From Hippasteria phrygiana (lineage: Eukaryota > Echinodermata > Asteroidea > Valvatida > Goniasteridae), in assembly GCA_037893225.1 (NCBI GenBank), contig JAZGUH010000695.1:62001-126000 (forward strand): 64,000 nt of DNA. The letters run 5' to 3'. Each line of letters starts with the position of its first letter. Positions within the stretch are counted from its first letter, which is position 1. Positions 63,701 to 64,000 of this stretch are shown here, piece after piece. Below the pieces are notes generated by a model. The model made no database searches. It was not told the DNA's origin and saw only the letters and a program-made list of their open reading frames with translations. The position numbers were made by a program, and so were the translations under genes.

Positions 63701-64000
63701 TGTAGCGCCAGATCTAAGCTATCCATACATGTCAAAATTACTGTATTTGGTTTATATTTCATGCAAGTATGAATGAGTAAAGCAAGTCCATACCCCAGGG
63801 AATTTGACAGGCATGGAGCAATACATAAAAAGTAATCTGCACACAGATGGTGGCCGGGAAGAAAATAAACATTGCGAGGTTTGAATTTTCTCCACAAGTG
63901 TTAACTCTAAGAAGCCGCCGATAATTGCAACATGTAGCGCCAGATCTAAGCTATCCATACATGTCAAAATTACTGAATTTGGTTGATATTTCATGCAATT
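57742..64000 (+). repeat. Terminal HOR family C-D-B-X-Y-Z
   Basis: New types appear here: X = gtctatacc with gcagcatg, gtatttggtttat and gcaagtatg; Y = caatacataaaaag (GG to AG at positions 63-64); Z = gttgtccgg. Order by unit start: C 57742, D 57974, B 58205, X 58437, Y 58669, Z 58901, B/X hybrid 59133, Y 59365, Z-like 59597, C 59829, D 60061, C 60292, D 60524, B 60755, X 60987, Y 61219, Z 61451, B 61683, X 61915, Y 62147, Z-like 62379, C 62611, D 62843, A-type 63074, B 63305, X 63537, Y 63769. Repeats fall at 928, 1622, 2550 and 2782 bp. Rare markers confirm this: gaagcagcc (59741 and 62523, offset 2782) and gcgctaga (61851 and 63473, offset 1622). Confidence 0.9.
59133..59364 (+). repeat. 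Hybrid B/X monomer (crossover product)
   Basis: The left part has the B signature (caatacataaaagg, tctg, ggtggccggg). The right part has the X signature (agttttaac, gcagcatg, gtatttggtttat, gcaagtatg). Intact B and X units stand side by side in the equivalent place at 61683 and 61915. The switch must lie between monomer positions 90 and 132, about 59222-59264. The product is exactly one monomer shorter than the Z-B-X-Y order seen downstream, as expected from in-register unequal exchange between B and X. Confidence 0.9.

Larger units (their letters stand above)
1..64000 (+). repeat. Satellite DNA array, ~231-232 bp monomer, 276 complete units
   Basis: The entire window consists of head-to-tail copies of one unit in a single orientation. 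Phased on atgaatgag, the units start at 123 and tile to 64000 with steps of 230, 231, 232 or 233 bp and one 202-bp step. Neighbouring units differ at only a few recurrent sites, so homogenisation is strong. I found no inversion, no foreign insert and no unique spacer. Large homogeneous arrays with HOR structure are known from eukaryotic centromeric, pericentromeric and subtelomeric heterochromatin; the location here is inference. The array extends beyond both ends of the window. The monomer family is not one I recognise by name. Confidence 0.98.
25749..64000 (+). repeat. Array domain B: mostly 232-bp monomer types
   Basis: There are 165 units averaging about 231.8 bp. The gtccatacc form dominates. 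Variants new or greatly enriched here are atatacattg (position 100, first near 25843), gtatttggtgtat (positions 208-217, first near 26418), caatacataaaagg, gcagcatg (position 162) and catgc combined with tagaagg. Variants typical of A, such as tgaatgttctcc and the C198 inverted repeat, are absent. The change is abrupt at about 25.75 kb, with no intervening sequence. Confidence 0.88.

Noticed and set aside
1..64000. CRISPR array
   Set aside because: Repeats are contiguous 231-bp units with no short repeat/unique-spacer alternation and no cas genes.
1..64000. CENP-B box
   Set aside because: The only CGGG context (ggtggccggg) lacks the TTCG and A positions of the CENP-B box on both strands.
1..64000. 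Multicopy gene array (5S rDNA, snRNA, histone) or transposon-derived tandem
   Set aside because: No conserved RNA gene core, no Pol III terminator context, no terminal inverted repeats or target-site duplications; every base belongs to the same unit.
1..64000. Naming the species or a known satellite family
   Set aside because: The sequence supports only a eukaryotic satellite array; I have no basis for a taxon or a family name without a database search.

Overview
The whole window is one uninterrupted tandem satellite array. From base 1 to base 64000 I see only head-to-tail copies of a single unit of about 231-232 bp, roughly 38% G+C, all in one orientation. Phasing the unit on the base after the conserved gcaatt (position 1 = atgaatgag) gives a 122-bp partial unit at the left edge, then 276 units filling 123-64000. 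There is no convincing protein gene, RNA gene, transposon, CRISPR array or unique sequence. An array this size, with nested higher-order repeats (HORs), points to a eukaryotic nuclear chromosome (centromeric, pericentromeric, subtelomeric or interstitial heterochromatin), probably assembled from long reads. The sequence alone does not identify the species, and I do not recognise the monomer family.

Monomer anatomy (positions in the 232-bp form). Positions about 20-90 are the variable zone: the C/CC/G/CT choice and C-run at 20-28, ccccaggg versus ccctaggg (28), caggc versus catgc (42), aaat versus acat (56), taaaagg/tagaagg/tagacgg/tataagg (60-62), tctg/tatg/catg (68-70), gttgg/ggtgg/gaggg (82) and ccgga/ccggg (90). 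Positions about 133-197 are almost invariant and carry agatct, gccgccgat and catacatgt. A second, smaller variable patch lies at 198-217. Length classes are 230, 231, 232 and (six copies) 233 bp, plus one 202-bp deletion unit.

Layout. Domain A (1-25748, 111 complete units) is mostly 231/230-bp types. It holds a 5-unit duplication (1157 bp, 586-2899), an 8-unit duplication (1849 bp, 2205-5902), a deletion unit (7289-7490), an 8/9-unit HOR (7954-13726), a mosaic (13727-19739) and a pair of blocks at 19740-21358 and 23899-25286. Domain B (25749-64000, 165 units) is mostly 232-bp types and adds marker variants absent or rare in A. It holds a 4-unit duplication (926 bp x 2), an HOR series of 927, 1159, 1159, 1391 and 1159 bp (27833-33627), a 2320-bp tandem duplication (36176-40815), a 7.3-kb block repeated at an offset of 9738 bp, a 4406-bp tandem duplication (46044-54855) and a terminal BXYZ family (57742-64000) with a visible crossover product at 59133-59364.

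Interpretation. The window reads as a record of unequal exchange and amplification at several scales: single unit, 4-10-unit HOR, and blocks of 4-10 kb. Minus-strand open frames of 68-197 codons recur in nearly every unit. They are by-products of an open 77-codon frame in the 231-bp unit, and 1-bp length changes and non-synonymous variants break them, so none is called as a gene. All comparisons were made by eye from diagnostic variants; percent identities were not computed.
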